The notes: a model not told the origin generated them from the letters alone. A stretch of 64,000 bases of DNA from Rhizobium sp. Root708 (GCF_001429725.1 NZ_LMHV01000006.1:62001-126000), one strand, 5' to 3'; shown: positions 24,134 to 35,952, numbered from the stretch's first letter. Numbers and translations: made by a program.

Positions 24134-26134
24134 CTAGAGCGTCCGCAGCTCGGCAAATCGGCCAGCGAAAGGAGAATCCGAGCGATAGAAGACCGGCGGT
24201 TCGCCGAGCGGCGAAGCGACAGTTATCTCCTTACCGCCACTGTATTGCTCGCCGCTCCAGGCGTGCGTCCAGCTGGAGCCTTCCGGCAGGTACACGGTGC
24301 GCTCGCTTTGGGCAGCCTGCCAGATCGGCGCGACCAGCACGTCGGAGCCATAGAGGTAGCTATCCTGGATTCCGTAGGTGTTGCGGTCGTGTTCATAGTG
24401 CAGGAACAGTGGACGCTGCACCGGCAGCCCCTTTGCCGCGGCTTCGGCCGAGAGCGTTTTCAGGTACGGCGCCATATGCACGTAGATACCGGTCATCCGG
24501 GCAAAGTGCGCAAGCACCTCCGGGTCTTGATCGATCTGCACGTTGTCGCGGGGCCGATTGCCTTCATGGCTGCGCATGACGGACGTGAAGGCTGCCATCT
24601 CGGCCCAGCGCATCAGAAGCTCGGGGGTGCGGACGTTGCCGAAGAGGCTGGTATATCCGCCGATATCGGAATGGTGATAGGCGTTGCCCAGCAGGCCGGC
24701 TGACAGGGCCGCGCAGATGACAGTCACTAGGCCATCATGGCGAGAGAAATCGACCGACTGGTCGCCGCCCCACAGAAGCGGGCAGTGCTTCTGCACGCCA
24801 GTAAAGCCGGCACGCATGAAGAACAATGCCTCGCCAGTCTTGCCGCGGCTTGCCACAGCCTTGGCATTCACCTCGGCCCACAGCGTCGGCCATTGATTGT
24901 GCATGATCTTCGCGTCGACGCCATTTGCCAGCTCGACGTCGATCGGCAGATATTCACCGAAATCCGCCATCCAGCCTGACAGGCCGTAGTCGAGCATTTT
25001 GCCGCCGATCACGGAATCGGCAAACCAATCGGCGGCCGCCGGATTGGTGAAGTCGACGACACCGCAGTCAAACTCGCCAAAGTCCACGAGGGCGGTGCGG
25101 CCAAACTCGTCCTTCGCGAAGTAGCCGGCCTTCTCGGCTTCCTCGAACAGCGGCCCGTCGACGCAGAGATAAGGGTTGACGTAACCCAGGAAACGAACGC
25201 CCTCTTCGTGGAGCTTGTCAATGCGCTGGCGAAGACCGGGGTAGCGCTCTTCATTCGCCTGCCAGTCCCAGAACAGTCGGGCGCCGAAGGATGTGTGACG
25301 AAGCCCAACCCAATCCTCACACCAGAGGCCGGAAACCTTGACCCCGGCCTCCTTCATCTTCTCCAGGCGAGTGAACGAGTTCGTGCCGTCCTTCAGGCCG
25401 ATGATTGCGCCGTTGTAGACCCACTCAGGCAACTGCGGCTGTCTGCCAAAGCGCGCGGAGAGAATTTCCACGAGTTCGACGAACGTCGCTGCTCCGTAGA
25501 GCTCGATACGCTCGGGCACCGCCCAAGCCTCGATCTCGTGAAATGTCATGCGCCTGAAATCGAACACCGAATAGGCGCTCGTCTCGACGTGCAGGGCATA
25601 TCGGTTGGACGAGATGTAGGTCGGCTGCGGGTAATTGGTGTTGTAGTAGTCTCCGCCCGCCTTGCCTTCGACATTCGACTTGAAGGTTATCTCGCTCGCC
25701 TTGTCGCGGCCGACGCCGGGTTCGGATGTCCACAGCGGGAAGCGGCGCCCGCGCATGTCGAAATAGGACATCTGCTCGCCACCGCCCCAGACATGCTCGT
25801 CATGATCGGCAACGACGCGCATCCAGAACCGATTGATCGACGAATCCTCGGCCGCGAACTCCAACGCCGTGCCCTTAAGCCTGATCACAAGACGGGCGGG
25901 CTGCCCTTCGCGCTCGCACAGCGTCACCGTGTCACCATCGACGACCGCATAACGCAGCGCGCTGCGTTCGATCACGTAGTCCTCGATGTCGAAGTTGCCG
26001 CGATACATGTCCATGCGCTCATCGCCGTGACCAACATAGAATGCAGGCGTCGAGGCGCTGTGGCGCAGGACGGCGTGGCCGTTCAGCGAAATGGTAAAGC
26101 CGGTGGGTGTTGTTTCGAGTTTCATGTCCGTCAT
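24134..26134 (-). CDS. Sulfoquinovosidase (GH31, YihQ-like)
   Basis: The 666-residue glycoside hydrolase carries the features that separate sulfoquinovosidases from other GH31 alpha-glucosidases. The sulfonate-binding Arg286 and Trp289 lie in TSFGARLFWDW and Tyr494 in HSDIGGYTSL. The nucleophile Asp391 is in WMADFGEYLP, and the likely acid/base is Asp458 in LLWGGDQSVDF. It should release sulfoquinovose from sulfoquinovosyl glycerides, chiefly sulfoquinovosyl glycerol. No signal peptide is seen, so hydrolysis is cytosolic after uptake by the ABC importer. It starts 2 bases after the SDR stop. This assignment fixes the identity of the whole cluster. Confidence 0.93.
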   Translation of the reverse strand: MTDMKLETTPTGFTISLNGHAVLRHSASTPAFYVGHGDERMDMYRGNFDIEDYVIERSALRYAVVDGDTVTLCEREGQPARLVIRLKGTALEFAAEDSSINRFWMRVVADHDEHVWGGGEQMSYFDMRGRRFPLWTSEPGVGRDKASEITFKSNVEGKAGGDYYNTNYPQPTYISSNRYALHVETSAYSVFDFRRMTFHEIEAWAVPERIELYGAATFVELVEILSARFGRQPQLPEWVYNGAIIGLKDGTNSFTRLEKMKEAGVKVSGLWCEDWVGLRHTSFGARLFWDWQANEERYPGLRQRIDKLHEEGVRFLGYVNPYLCVDGPLFEEAEKAGYFAKDEFGRTALVDFGEFDCGVVDFTNPAAADWFADSVIGGKMLDYGLSGWMADFGEYLPIDVELANGVDAKIMHNQWPTLWAEVNAKAVASRGKTGEALFFMRAGFTGVQKHCPLLWGGDQSVDFSRHDGLVTVICAALSAGLLGNAYHHSDIGGYTSLFGNVRTPELLMRWAEMAAFTSVMRSHEGNRPRDNVQIDQDPEVLAHFARMTGIYVHMAPYLKTLSAEAAAKGLPVQRPLFLHYEHDRNTYGIQDSYLYGSDVLVAPIWQAAQSERTVYLPEGSSWTHAWSGEQYSGGKEITVASPLGEPPVFYRSDSPFAGRFAELRTL

Positions 26135-26136
26135 GC

Positions 26137-26901
26137 TCAGTTTTGTGTGAGGCCAGCGTCGACGACGAAGTTCGCGCCCGTGCAGCCGGCGCTCTCGTCA
26201 GAACCAAGGAAGAGCGCCATGCGAGCGACGTGTGTTGCGTCGAGGCGGAATTTCAGTGCCTGCAGATCGATAAACTGCTGGTTTTGTTCGGGTGAGGTCC
26301 AGAGCTTCAGCTGGCGCTCTGTGACGATCGCGCCCGGCACGATGCAGTTAACGCGGATTCCCGATGGCCCAAGCTCGCGTGCCAGCGTCTTGGTCATGCC
26401 GTTGATAGCGGCCTTCGCCGTCGTATAGCCGACCATGCCCGGGCGACCGCGCATCCAGGAAATCGACCCGAGCATGATGACCGAGCCACGGGCCTGCTCG
26501 GCCATGAGGCGGCTGGCTGCCTGGGTTACAAAAAACTGATGATCGAGATTGAGCGCAAGCGCGCGGCGCCAATAGTCCGGCTCGACGTCGCCGATCGCGT
26601 GGCGATCGTCCTTGCCGGCGTTATTGATCAGCACGTCGATGGCGCCGTGCCTGTCTTCGACGGTGCCGACCGCGCTCCGGAGCCGTTCGATATCCGTAAT
26701 GTCGCCGGCGTGGAATTCGGCCCCCGTCGCCGCCGCAGTGCGCGCGCCGCCCTCGGCATCAATGTCGATGAACGACACCTTTGCGCCTTGCTCGGCAAAG
26801 GCTTTCACCATTTCTTCGCCAATGCCCGACGCACCGCCGGTGATCAGCACATTGCGGCCATTGAGCGAGGCGTAGCGGACGGAATCGTAAGTCGACGACA
26901 T
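26137..26901 (-). CDS. SDR-family sulfoquinovose 1-dehydrogenase
   Basis: The 254-residue short-chain dehydrogenase has TGGASGIGEEM, DID at the cofactor-selecting position (favouring NAD), INNAGKDDRH, the catalytic Ser of MLGSISW and YTTAK. In sulfo-ED clusters an SDR of this type oxidises sulfoquinovose to the 6-sulfogluconolactone. Close glucose/galactose dehydrogenases look similar, so the substrate comes from context: it lies between the lactonase (9 bases away) and the sulfoquinovosidase (2 bases away). The C-terminus lacks the usual VDGG and ends VDAGLTQN. Confidence 0.88.
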   Translation of the reverse strand: MSSTYDSVRYASLNGRNVLITGGASGIGEEMVKAFAEQGAKVSFIDIDAEGGARTAAATGAEFHAGDITDIERLRSAVGTVEDRHGAIDVLINNAGKDDRHAIGDVEPDYWRRALALNLDHQFFVTQAASRLMAEQARGSVIMLGSISWMRGRPGMVGYTTAKAAINGMTKTLARELGPSGIRVNCIVPGAIVTERQLKLWTSPEQNQQFIDLQALKFRLDATHVARMALFLGSDESAGCTGANFVVDAGLTQN

Positions 26902-26910
26902 GAGAGGATC

Positions 26911-27795
26911 TCACACTTCGGGATCAAACAGAGTTTTGGGAAGACCGGCGACCTCGGTGCGCATCGAAAACAGCGCTCCCGACAGCGGGTATTTGGCAAG
27001 CTCGGCGTCGGAGCGCCCGACGCGCGCGCTGGTGCAATAGAGCGTTTTCATATCTGGTCCGCCGAACGTCACCATGGTCGGGCAGAGAGCCGGGACCTGG
27101 TATTCCGCCAGCATATTGCCGTCCGGATCATAACGCTGGACCCGTCCGCCTTCGAAAAGCGCCGTCCAATAGCAGCCCTCAACGTCGACTGCGCCGCCGT
27201 CCGGCCGGCCTTTGTCGGTATCGTTCCCGAACTTGGCGAAGACCTGCCGATTGCTGGCCGTGCCGCGCGTCGGCTCATAATCGAAGGTGTAGAGCGTGTA
27301 GCGAAGCGTATCGGAGTGATAAAGCCGCTTTCCATCCGGCGAGAATGCAACCCCGTTCGAGGTCAGCAGGCCGGAAGCGAGCGAGGCAAGCCCGTCGCGA
27401 TCGAACCGGTAAAGGCTGGCGATCCCCCGTTCCCGCGTCTCGTCGACAGTACCCGCGACAAAGCGTCCCGCCGGATCGACCATGCCGTCATTGAAGCGAC
27501 TGATCGCCTGGTCCTCGGGATTGTCGGCAAGCTTGCGCAGGAGCGCGCCTTTTTCGTCGAGAAGCCATAGGCCGGAGCGGAGACCCGCAATGAACCCACC
27601 ACCCTTTGCAAGCCCGATGCATCCGACTTCCTCGGGCAGCTTCAGGGCCATCAATTGCTGCGACAGCGGATCGAAGCGGTGGATTCGGCAGGCCTTGATG
27701 TCGACGAAATAGAGCACCTGCTCGGTGACTGACCACAGCGGGCACTCGCCAAGAAGGGTGTTCGCCTCAAGAACGGATGTGAAGCCGGTGCTCAC
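26911..27795 (-). CDS. SMP-30/gluconolactonase family, sulfogluconolactonase
   Basis: The roughly 294-residue beta-propeller has the family motifs LGECPLW (catalytic metal Glu), SRFNDGMVDPAGRFVAGT, LTSNGVAFSPDGKRLYHSDT (Asn and Asp metal ligands) and GRPDGGAVDVEGCYW. It hydrolyses the sugar lactone, here 6-deoxy-6-sulfogluconolactone to sulfogluconate. Translation probably starts at the GTG at 27795, because AGGTGG lies just upstream; a GTG at 27804 is an alternative, and the longer frame runs into the aldolase gene. It is in tight operon order with the aldolase and dehydrogenase. Confidence 0.9.
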   Translation of the reverse strand: MSTGFTSVLEANTLLGECPLWSVTEQVLYFVDIKACRIHRFDPLSQQLMALKLPEEVGCIGLAKGGGFIAGLRSGLWLLDEKGALLRKLADNPEDQAISRFNDGMVDPAGRFVAGTVDETRERGIASLYRFDRDGLASLASGLLTSNGVAFSPDGKRLYHSDTLRYTLYTFDYEPTRGTASNRQVFAKFGNDTDKGRPDGGAVDVEGCYWTALFEGGRVQRYDPDGNMLAEYQVPALCPTMVTFGGPDMKTLYCTSARVGRSDAELAKYPLSGALFSMRTEVAGLPKTLFDPEV

Positions 27796-27805
27796 CGTCG
27801 CCACC

Positions 27806-28606
27806 TCAGTAAGCGGCGGCCGGCAATGCCGGCTTGGCCGCGCCGCCATTCAAGACGCCAAGCCATTCATTGGCGCGGCCGGTCATCATCGCAAGGTCGG
27901 AAGCGATCGCCGCAAAGCTGTAGCCGTATCCGATAAACCTCTGAACCATCTCGGGGTTGGGCCCGACGATGCCGATCGGCTTGCCGGCGGAACGCGCGTC
28001 CTTCGCGGCCTTCTCGATCAGTGCCTGAACCTCGGGGTGAGCGATATTGCCGATGTGTCCCATCGCCGCCGACAGATCACCCGGGCCGACGAATACACCG
28101 TCGATACCCTCGACAGCGGCGATGTCAGGCAGTCGCTCGATCGCTTCGGGCGTTTCGAGCTGCACGATCGTGCAGATCTGATCATTGGCACGCTTCAGAT
28201 AGTCGGGGATCGTGCCGAACTTCGAGCCGCGGTGAACGGCAGCGACACCGCGAACACCGAGTGGCGGATAGCGCGTATACGACGCAGCAGCTTTTGCTTC
28301 CTCCGCTGTCTGGACGAAAGGCAGCATGACTGTACGTGCGCCGGCATCGAGGACGCGCTTGACCAGCACCTGATCATTCCAGGCAAGGCGAACGACGGGT
28401 TCAGCCGGCGTGCAGCCAACGGCCCGTAGGATCTGGGCGAGGTCGGAGACCTCGATCGGCACATGCTCCATGTCGACCACGAGGAAATCGAAACCTACGT
28501 AGCCAAGGGCCTCTGCCGTCGACGGCGCTGCGGCCATCAGCCACGTACCAAGGGGAGTGCGTTCGCCAGCTTCAATCCAGCTCTTGAAATTGTTGGTGAG
28601 GCTCAT
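27806..28606 (-). CDS. HpcH/HpaI-family class II aldolase, KDSG aldolase
   Basis: The 266-residue aldolase has VVDMEHVPIEV, RLAWNDQVLVKRVLDAGARTVMLPFVQT, VQLETPEAIERLP (a metal Glu) and FVGPGDLSAAMG (a metal Asp). It should cleave 2-keto-3,6-dideoxy-6-sulfogluconate to pyruvate and 3-sulfolactaldehyde. The same family also cleaves 4-hydroxy-2-oxo-heptanedioate or 2-keto-3-deoxy sugar acids, so the assignment depends on the sulfoquinovosidase and dehydratase beside it. Its stop is followed almost immediately by the lactonase start. Confidence 0.9.
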   Translation of the reverse strand: MSLTNNFKSWIEAGERTPLGTWLMAAAPSTAEALGYVGFDFLVVDMEHVPIEVSDLAQILRAVGCTPAEPVVRLAWNDQVLVKRVLDAGARTVMLPFVQTAEEAKAAASYTRYPPLGVRGVAAVHRGSKFGTIPDYLKRANDQICTIVQLETPEAIERLPDIAAVEGIDGVFVGPGDLSAAMGHIGNIAHPEVQALIEKAAKDARSAGKPIGIVGPNPEMVQRFIGYGYSFAAIASDLAMMTGRANEWLGVLNGGAAKPALPAAAY

Positions 28607-28616
28607 GCTCGTGTCC

Positions 28617-30362
28617 TTAGAAAATGACCGGATCCGGCACGACGGCCGTTCCGCTCAGGAAATCGAAATCGCAACCCTGGTCCGCCTGGCTGACATGCTG
28701 CTGGTAGAGAGCGGCAAAGGAGCGCTGATAGACGGGTGCCGTAGGCTTCCACTCACGACGGCGCCGTTCGAGTTCGGCCTCGTCGACCTTCATGTTGATG
28801 GAGCCGGCAGCAACGTCGAGTTCCACCAGATCGCCGGTCTTTAGCAGAGCAAGCGGGCCGCCGATTGCGGCCTCTGGAGAGACATGCAGAATGCAGGTGC
28901 CGTAGTGCGTGCCGCTCATGCGTCCGTCGCAGATGCGCACCATGTCGCGCACACCCTGCTTGAGGAGTTTTTTCGGGATCGGCAGATTGCCCCATTCCGG
29001 CATTCCGGGCGCCCCGACGGGACCGGCATTACGAAGGACGATGACGGTATCTTCGGTGATGTCGAGATCGGGATCATCGAGGGTCTTGTTCATGACCGCG
29101 GGATTGTCGAAGACAATTGCGGGACCGACATGCTTCAGGAACTTCGGATTGGCGGCCGACGATTTCATGACCGCGCCATTCGGAGCGAGGTTTCCGCGCA
29201 ATACCTCGAGCGTCTTGCCGCGCGACAGCGGCACTACGGGATTGTCTTCGCCGCGGATGACGTCGTCATTCCAGCATTCGGCATCGGAAATGTTGTCGCC
29301 GAGCGTGCGTCCGTTCACGGTCAGGCAGTCAAGCTCCAGCCGATGCGAGAACTTCTTCAGGAGTGCCAGCAATCCGCCCGCAAAATAGAAATCCTCCATC
29401 AGGAACTCGCCCGAAGGGAACACATTGGCTGCGACGGGGACCTTTGCGGCCATCGCCGCCATGTCGTCGAGCGTGAGTGAAACGCCGGCACGCTTGGCCA
29501 TGGCGACGAGGTGGACGGCGGCATTGGTCGAGCCACCAAGCGCCATATAAGCGACAAGTCCATTGAAGAAGCTTGCGCGATTGAGGATGTTGGAGGGCTT
29601 CAGATCCTCCCAGACCATCTCGACGATCCGCACGCCGCAGGCAGACGCCATGCGCGGATGTCCGGAATCGACTGCCGGGATCGAGGAGGCGCCCGGCAGC
29701 GTCAGGCCCATGGCGTCGACGATCGAAGTCATTGTCGAGGCCGTGCCGATGGTGTTGCAGGTGCCGGCCGAGCGGGTCATGCGGCTTTCGAGATCAACCC
29801 AATCCGACTGGGTGATATTTCCGGCCCGCAGTTCGTCCCAGTACTTCTTGGTATGGGTTCCCGCACCGGTCTTCGTACCGCGCCATTGTCCGTTCGACAT
29901 CGGACCGGCCGGACAGAAGATAACGGGAATGTCCATCGAGATCGCGCCCATCAGAAGCGCCGGCGTGGATTTGTCGCAGCCGCCAAGCAGAACAGCACCG
30001 TCGATCGGATGCGATCTGAGCAGTTCCTCGCATTCCATCGCCAGGAAGTTGCGATAGAGCATGGTGGTCGGCTTGACCATGACCTCACCGACCGAGAGGG
30101 CCGGCATCTCGACCGGGTAGCCGCCGGCCTGCCAGACGCCACGCTTGACCGCCTCGGCGCGATCGCGCAGGTGGGCGTGGCAGGGGCTCATTTCGCTCCA
30201 GGTGTTGATGATGCCGATGACCGGCCGTCCCACGAACTCGTCGCGGCGCATGCCCATCTGCTGGGTACGCTGGCGATGCGCGAAGCCACGCATGTCGTCG
30301 GAGGCAAACCAGCGCTGGCTGCGAAGGTCGGCAAGATCACGTTTTGCTTTCACGCCGGTCAT
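28617..30362 (-). CDS. IlvD/Edd-family dehydratase, sulfogluconate dehydratase
   Basis: The 581-residue enzyme has the three cluster-type cysteines of this family, Cys61 (SPCHAHL), Cys129 (LLGGCDKSTPA) and Cys202 (SAGTCNTIGTAST), plus a late CDGRMSGTHYG. It resembles sugar-acid dehydratases (arabonate/xylonate/gluconate) more than branched-chain IlvD. In this cluster it should remove water from 6-deoxy-6-sulfogluconate to give KDSG. The start at 30362 overlaps the permease stop (ATGA at 30359-30362); a frame reaching 31109 is only the permease gene read in the wrong phase. Confidence 0.92.
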   Translation of the reverse strand: MTGVKAKRDLADLRSQRWFASDDMRGFAHRQRTQQMGMRRDEFVGRPVIGIINTWSEMSPCHAHLRDRAEAVKRGVWQAGGYPVEMPALSVGEVMVKPTTMLYRNFLAMECEELLRSHPIDGAVLLGGCDKSTPALLMGAISMDIPVIFCPAGPMSNGQWRGTKTGAGTHTKKYWDELRAGNITQSDWVDLESRMTRSAGTCNTIGTASTMTSIVDAMGLTLPGASSIPAVDSGHPRMASACGVRIVEMVWEDLKPSNILNRASFFNGLVAYMALGGSTNAAVHLVAMAKRAGVSLTLDDMAAMAAKVPVAANVFPSGEFLMEDFYFAGGLLALLKKFSHRLELDCLTVNGRTLGDNISDAECWNDDVIRGEDNPVVPLSRGKTLEVLRGNLAPNGAVMKSSAANPKFLKHVGPAIVFDNPAVMNKTLDDPDLDITEDTVIVLRNAGPVGAPGMPEWGNLPIPKKLLKQGVRDMVRICDGRMSGTHYGTCILHVSPEAAIGGPLALLKTGDLVELDVAAGSINMKVDEAELERRRREWKPTAPVYQRSFAALYQQHVSQADQGCDFDFLSGTAVVPDPVIF

Positions 30363-31213
30363 CCCTTGATACCGCCTGCTGTCAGACCGGATACGACGCG
30401 CTCCTGGAAGATAACGATCAGGACGGCGACCGGCACGATACCGACCACGAGTGCGGCTGAAATCACCGGCCACGGGAAGGCAAACTCGCCTTGATAGAGC
30501 TGGATGCCGACAGGAAGCGTGCGAAGCTGCGGATTGGAATTGAACGACAGGGCGAGGAGGAATTCGTCCCAGGCATTGACGAAGGCGAGGATGCCGGCGG
30601 TGAAGACGCCAGGTGCACAGAGCGGCACCACCACCTTGAACAGCGCACCAAGCCGCGTGCAGCCATCGATCATCGCGGCGTTCTCGAGATCGCGCGGAAT
30701 TCCCTCGAAGAACGACACCAGCATCAGCGTGCATACCGGCAGGCTGAGCACAGTGTATGGCAAGACCAGTGCCGTCCAGCTGTTGAGGAGGTTCAGCGTC
30801 CGCATGATTTCGAAGAGCGGGACGAGCAACGTTACCAGCGGGAACGTCGAGACAGCGATGATGGCTGCAAGAATGAGCCCGCGACGCTTCAGGTTCAGGC
30901 GTGCGAGAGCGTAGGCTGCGAGCACCGAGATAAGCAGCGTCAGCACGGTCGAGAGGAGCGCCACCATGAGACTGTTGAACAGAAACAGGTGAAGCGGCTG
31001 GTCCGAAAAGGCCTGCATGTAATTCTGCAGCGTCGGCGCGTGCGGAAACCAGGTGATCGGCTTGGCTGTCAGCTCGCCTTCCGTTTTCAGCGAGGTGAAC
31101 AGGATCCACATCGCTGGAAACATACCGTTGACGAGCAGGATGATGGCGGCGATCGCGCGAAGCGGCTTGCCGGAAAGAAGGCTGCCAGACCCCGATGCAG
31201 TGGTGGTGGTCAT
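30359..31213 (-). CDS. ABC sugar transporter permease (MalG type)
   Basis: The 284-residue inner-membrane protein has six hydrophobic segments and the MalG-type coupling loop EGIPRDLENAAMIDGCTRLGALFKVVVPL. It is the second permease, 4 bases after the first, and overlaps the dehydratase start. Its ATPase and binding protein are encoded upstream on the same strand. The cargo is probably sulfoquinovose, sulfoquinovosyl glycerol or both. Confidence 0.94.
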   Translation of the reverse strand: MTTTTASGSGSLLSGKPLRAIAAIILLVNGMFPAMWILFTSLKTEGELTAKPITWFPHAPTLQNYMQAFSDQPLHLFLFNSLMVALLSTVLTLLISVLAAYALARLNLKRRGLILAAIIAVSTFPLVTLLVPLFEIMRTLNLLNSWTALVLPYTVLSLPVCTLMLVSFFEGIPRDLENAAMIDGCTRLGALFKVVVPLCAPGVFTAGILAFVNAWDEFLLALSFNSNPQLRTLPVGIQLYQGEFAFPWPVISAALVVGIVPVAVLIVIFQERVVSGLTAGGIKG

Positions 31214-31217
31214 TGCG

Positions 31218-32153
31218 TTACTCCTTGGTGCGGATCATGCGCAGGTAGACGGCGGTGACGCACATGGAGAGCGCGAACATCACGACGGCAAGCGCGGAGC
31301 CGTAACCGAGATCGAGGAAGGAGACGGTGTTCTGGTGGATGTACATGGCAAGTGTCGCCGTGGACGTACCGGGACCACCACCCGTCATCATGTAAGGGAT
31401 ATCGAAGGTCTGCAGCGACGTGATCGTACGGAAGATCAGGGCAACGACGATCGAAGGCTTCAACAGCGGCAGCGTGATCTCGAAGAACTGGCGGAAACGA
31501 CCGGCACCGTCGACATCGGCTGCTTCATAGAGCGAACGCGGGATGGTCTGCAGACCGGCCAGGATGATCAGCGCCATGAAGGACGAGGTCTTCCAGATGA
31601 TCGTCAGGCAGATTGCGGCAAATGCCCAGTTCGGCGAATTGAACCAGATGACGCCGGGCAGACCGAGGCGGTTCAGGACATCGTTGACGACGCCGTACTC
31701 GGAATGGAAGAACCACGCGAAGATCAGGCCGGCAAAGGAAAGCGGAAGAGCCCAGGGGATCAGAAGCGACAGGCGAACAGGCCACTGGGTGCGAAACGGC
31801 AGGTTTGCCATCAGCGCTAGCCCAAGCCCGACAATGAGTGCGCCCGGAACGGTAATCAGGGTGATGAGCACGGTGTTCCAGGTGGTTTCCCAGAAGACCG
31901 GATCGTCGATCATCAGCTGGTAGTTTTCGAAGCCGACGAACTCGGCCGGCAGGCCCGACGTTAGCGACAGGCTGAAGAAGCTCGTATAGGCGAGCCGACA
32001 GACAGGGTAGACGATGATCAAGGCAAGCAGGAGGGCCGCCGGAGCAAGCAGGAGGATGGCCAGCGATCTATCACTGAGGTCCAGCCACCGCACCCATGCA
32101 GCCTGGCGCGGCTCGTCATCGGCGCTGATCTTGAGGGAGGTTGTGGTCGCCAT
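31218..32153 (-). CDS. ABC sugar transporter permease (MalF/UgpA type)
   Basis: The 311-residue permease has a cytoplasmic N-terminal stretch of about 35 residues, six hydrophobic segments and the coupling loop LQTIPRSLYEAADVDGAGRFRQFFEITLPLL. It pairs with the MalG-type subunit to form the importer channel. The start at 32153 is the first sensible ATG and lies 63 bases after the binding-protein stop. Confidence 0.94.
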   Translation of the reverse strand: MATTTSLKISADDEPRQAAWVRWLDLSDRSLAILLLAPAALLLALIIVYPVCRLAYTSFFSLSLTSGLPAEFVGFENYQLMIDDPVFWETTWNTVLITLITVPGALIVGLGLALMANLPFRTQWPVRLSLLIPWALPLSFAGLIFAWFFHSEYGVVNDVLNRLGLPGVIWFNSPNWAFAAICLTIIWKTSSFMALIILAGLQTIPRSLYEAADVDGAGRFRQFFEITLPLLKPSIVVALIFRTITSLQTFDIPYMMTGGGPGTSTATLAMYIHQNTVSFLDLGYGSALAVVMFALSMCVTAVYLRMIRTKE

Positions 32154-32216
32154 GGCAAGTGTTCCGGTCCATCGGGTGGTTTAGAAGGGCGACCGGAGGC
32201 CGCCCTCTACGATTGA

Positions 32217-34581
<2,365 letters not shown>

Positions 34582-34638
34582 GATTTCCTCCCAAAGCGCG
34601 ATGCAGTCTGTCGCTCATCGCTGTATCAAGGTGGGCTT

Positions 34639-34654
34639 ATCATAGCGCTACGAT
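34639..34654. promoter_or_regulatory. Candidate LacI-type operator for the sulfo-ED operon
   Basis: ATCATAGC-GCTACGAT is a 16-base palindrome with one mismatched pair and a central CG step, the usual form of a LacI-family operator. It lies between the divergent ATPase and lacI genes, about 58 bases from the ATPase start. A second partial dyad, TTGTTTC-A-GAAGCAA at 34685-34699, could be an additional half-operator. Confidence 0.5.
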
Positions 34655-34847
34655 TTAAGAAGATCAAGACCCGATGTTTTGCGCTTGTTTCAGAAGCAAT
34701 CGGCAGAACGCTTATCGATCCTGAAAGCGGATCAAATTGCTTATTTTCAATAGTTTAGTTGAATTGACGAGAATACCCGCCTTGCATTTTCGCTGTTCAC
34801 CGCCTATCATCATCGAACTTTGCAGCGCTGCGAAATTGAGGCAAGCC

Positions 34848-35879
34848 ATGGAAGCGACAAAGCGGCACCGCCGCAAGATGCAGAGCGTGACGATGATGGA
34901 TGTGGCCGAGCGCGCGCAGGTATCGCCGTCAACGGTTTCGCTCTATCTGCGCAAGCCCGACGCCGTTTCGGCCACGGCAAGCCGCGCCATCGCGGAGGCG
35001 ATCGACGCGCTCAGATATGTCCCCAACCTCATGGCCGGGGGACTGGCCGCTGCATCCTCTCGCGCTGTCAGCGTTATCGTCCCGTCCGTTCGCAATGCGT
35101 TTTTCGCGGAAACGGTCGCGACCATGCAGGCCGAGCTCGGCAAGGAGCGCCTGCAGGTCATGCTGGGACATTCGGAATATAGCGAGCGCGAGGAGGAGAA
35201 CCTCGTCAAAATGGCGCTGTCATGGAAACCCGCGGCTGTCGTCTTGACCGGCCTATCGCATAGCGCAACGACGCGCAGGCTCTTGAAGGACGGCAATGTG
35301 CCGGTGCTCGAATTATGGGAGCTGGGACGCGAGCCGATCGATATGGCGGTCGGCTTTTACCATGAACAGGTCGGTAGCACTGCCGCAACACATCTTGTCC
35401 AGCGAGGCAGAAAGCGTCTGCTTTTCCTCGGAGCGCGACTGCAGGAGGACAGAAGGGCGACATTGCGCGCCGATGGTTTCCTGAAGACAGCTCGGGAGAC
35501 GGAAGGCGTCAGCGCCGAGATCGTCCAGCACCCGGCTCCCGCCAATGCCGCGATCGGTGCCATGCTGCTCGCGGAGGCGATCAGAAAGTATCCTGACATA
35601 GATGCGGTCGCCTGCTCGAATGACCACATCGCGCTCGGCGTCATCTTTGAATGCCAGCGGATCGGCGTGCAGATTCCAGAGCGCTTGTCGGTGATAGGTT
35701 TCGGCGACCTCAGCTTCAGTGCCGCATGCAATCCCGCCCTGACGACGATAAGGCCACCCGGCGACCTTATCGGCACAGAGGCAGCACGCCTTATTCTCGA
35801 TCGGATACACGAATCCGGCAGGGCAGCTTCCTCGGTCATCGATACGAGGTTTACCCTTCTGCAGAGGCAGAGCAGCTAA
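34848..35879 (+). CDS. LacI-family transcriptional regulator of the sulfo-ED cluster
   Basis: The 343-residue regulator has the LacI helix-turn-helix and hinge: VTMMDVAERAQVSPSTVSLYLRKPDAVS, AIDALRYVPNLMAGGLA. A periplasmic-binding-like effector domain follows (AVSVIVPSVRNAFFAETV, AVACSNDHIALGVIFECQRIGVQIPERLSVIGFGD). I chose the ATG at 34848; the longer frame from 34737 adds 37 residues not typical of LacI. It is divergent from the transporter/catabolic operon, so it most likely represses it and is released by sulfoquinovose or a derivative. Confidence 0.92.
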   Translation: MEATKRHRRKMQSVTMMDVAERAQVSPSTVSLYLRKPDAVSATASRAIAEAIDALRYVPNLMAGGLAAASSRAVSVIVPSVRNAFFAETVATMQAELGKERLQVMLGHSEYSEREEENLVKMALSWKPAAVVLTGLSHSATTRRLLKDGNVPVLELWELGREPIDMAVGFYHEQVGSTAATHLVQRGRKRLLFLGARLQEDRRATLRADGFLKTARETEGVSAEIVQHPAPANAAIGAMLLAEAIRKYPDIDAVACSNDHIALGVIFECQRIGVQIPERLSVIGFGDLSFSAACNPALTTIRPPGDLIGTEAARLILDRIHESGRAASSVIDTRFTLLQRQSS

Positions 35880-35912
35880 GCTTATAATGTTCGGGAAACA
35901 GACCGGTTAGAG

Positions 35913-35940
35913 GACTGGCGCCACCGGCGCAGCGCCAGTC
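35913..35940. terminator. Hairpin between convergent lacI and small secreted gene
   Basis: GACTGGCGC and GCGCCAGTC are perfect 9-base arms around a 10-base loop, lying between two convergent stops. No T-run follows in either direction, so it would act as a weak bidirectional terminator or a transcript-end structure. Confidence 0.5.
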
Positions 35941-35952
35941 AATGGAATCAGA

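Noticed and set aside
24134..26134. Ordinary alpha-glucosidase or alpha-xylosidase
   Set aside because: The Arg286/Trp289/Tyr494 sulfonate-binding set and the neighbouring TSUP exporter point to sulfoquinovosidase.
28617..31109. Very long 830-codon frame on the - strand
   Set aside because: The first 249 codons are the permease gene read in another phase; the dehydratase starts at 30362 with an ATGA overlap.
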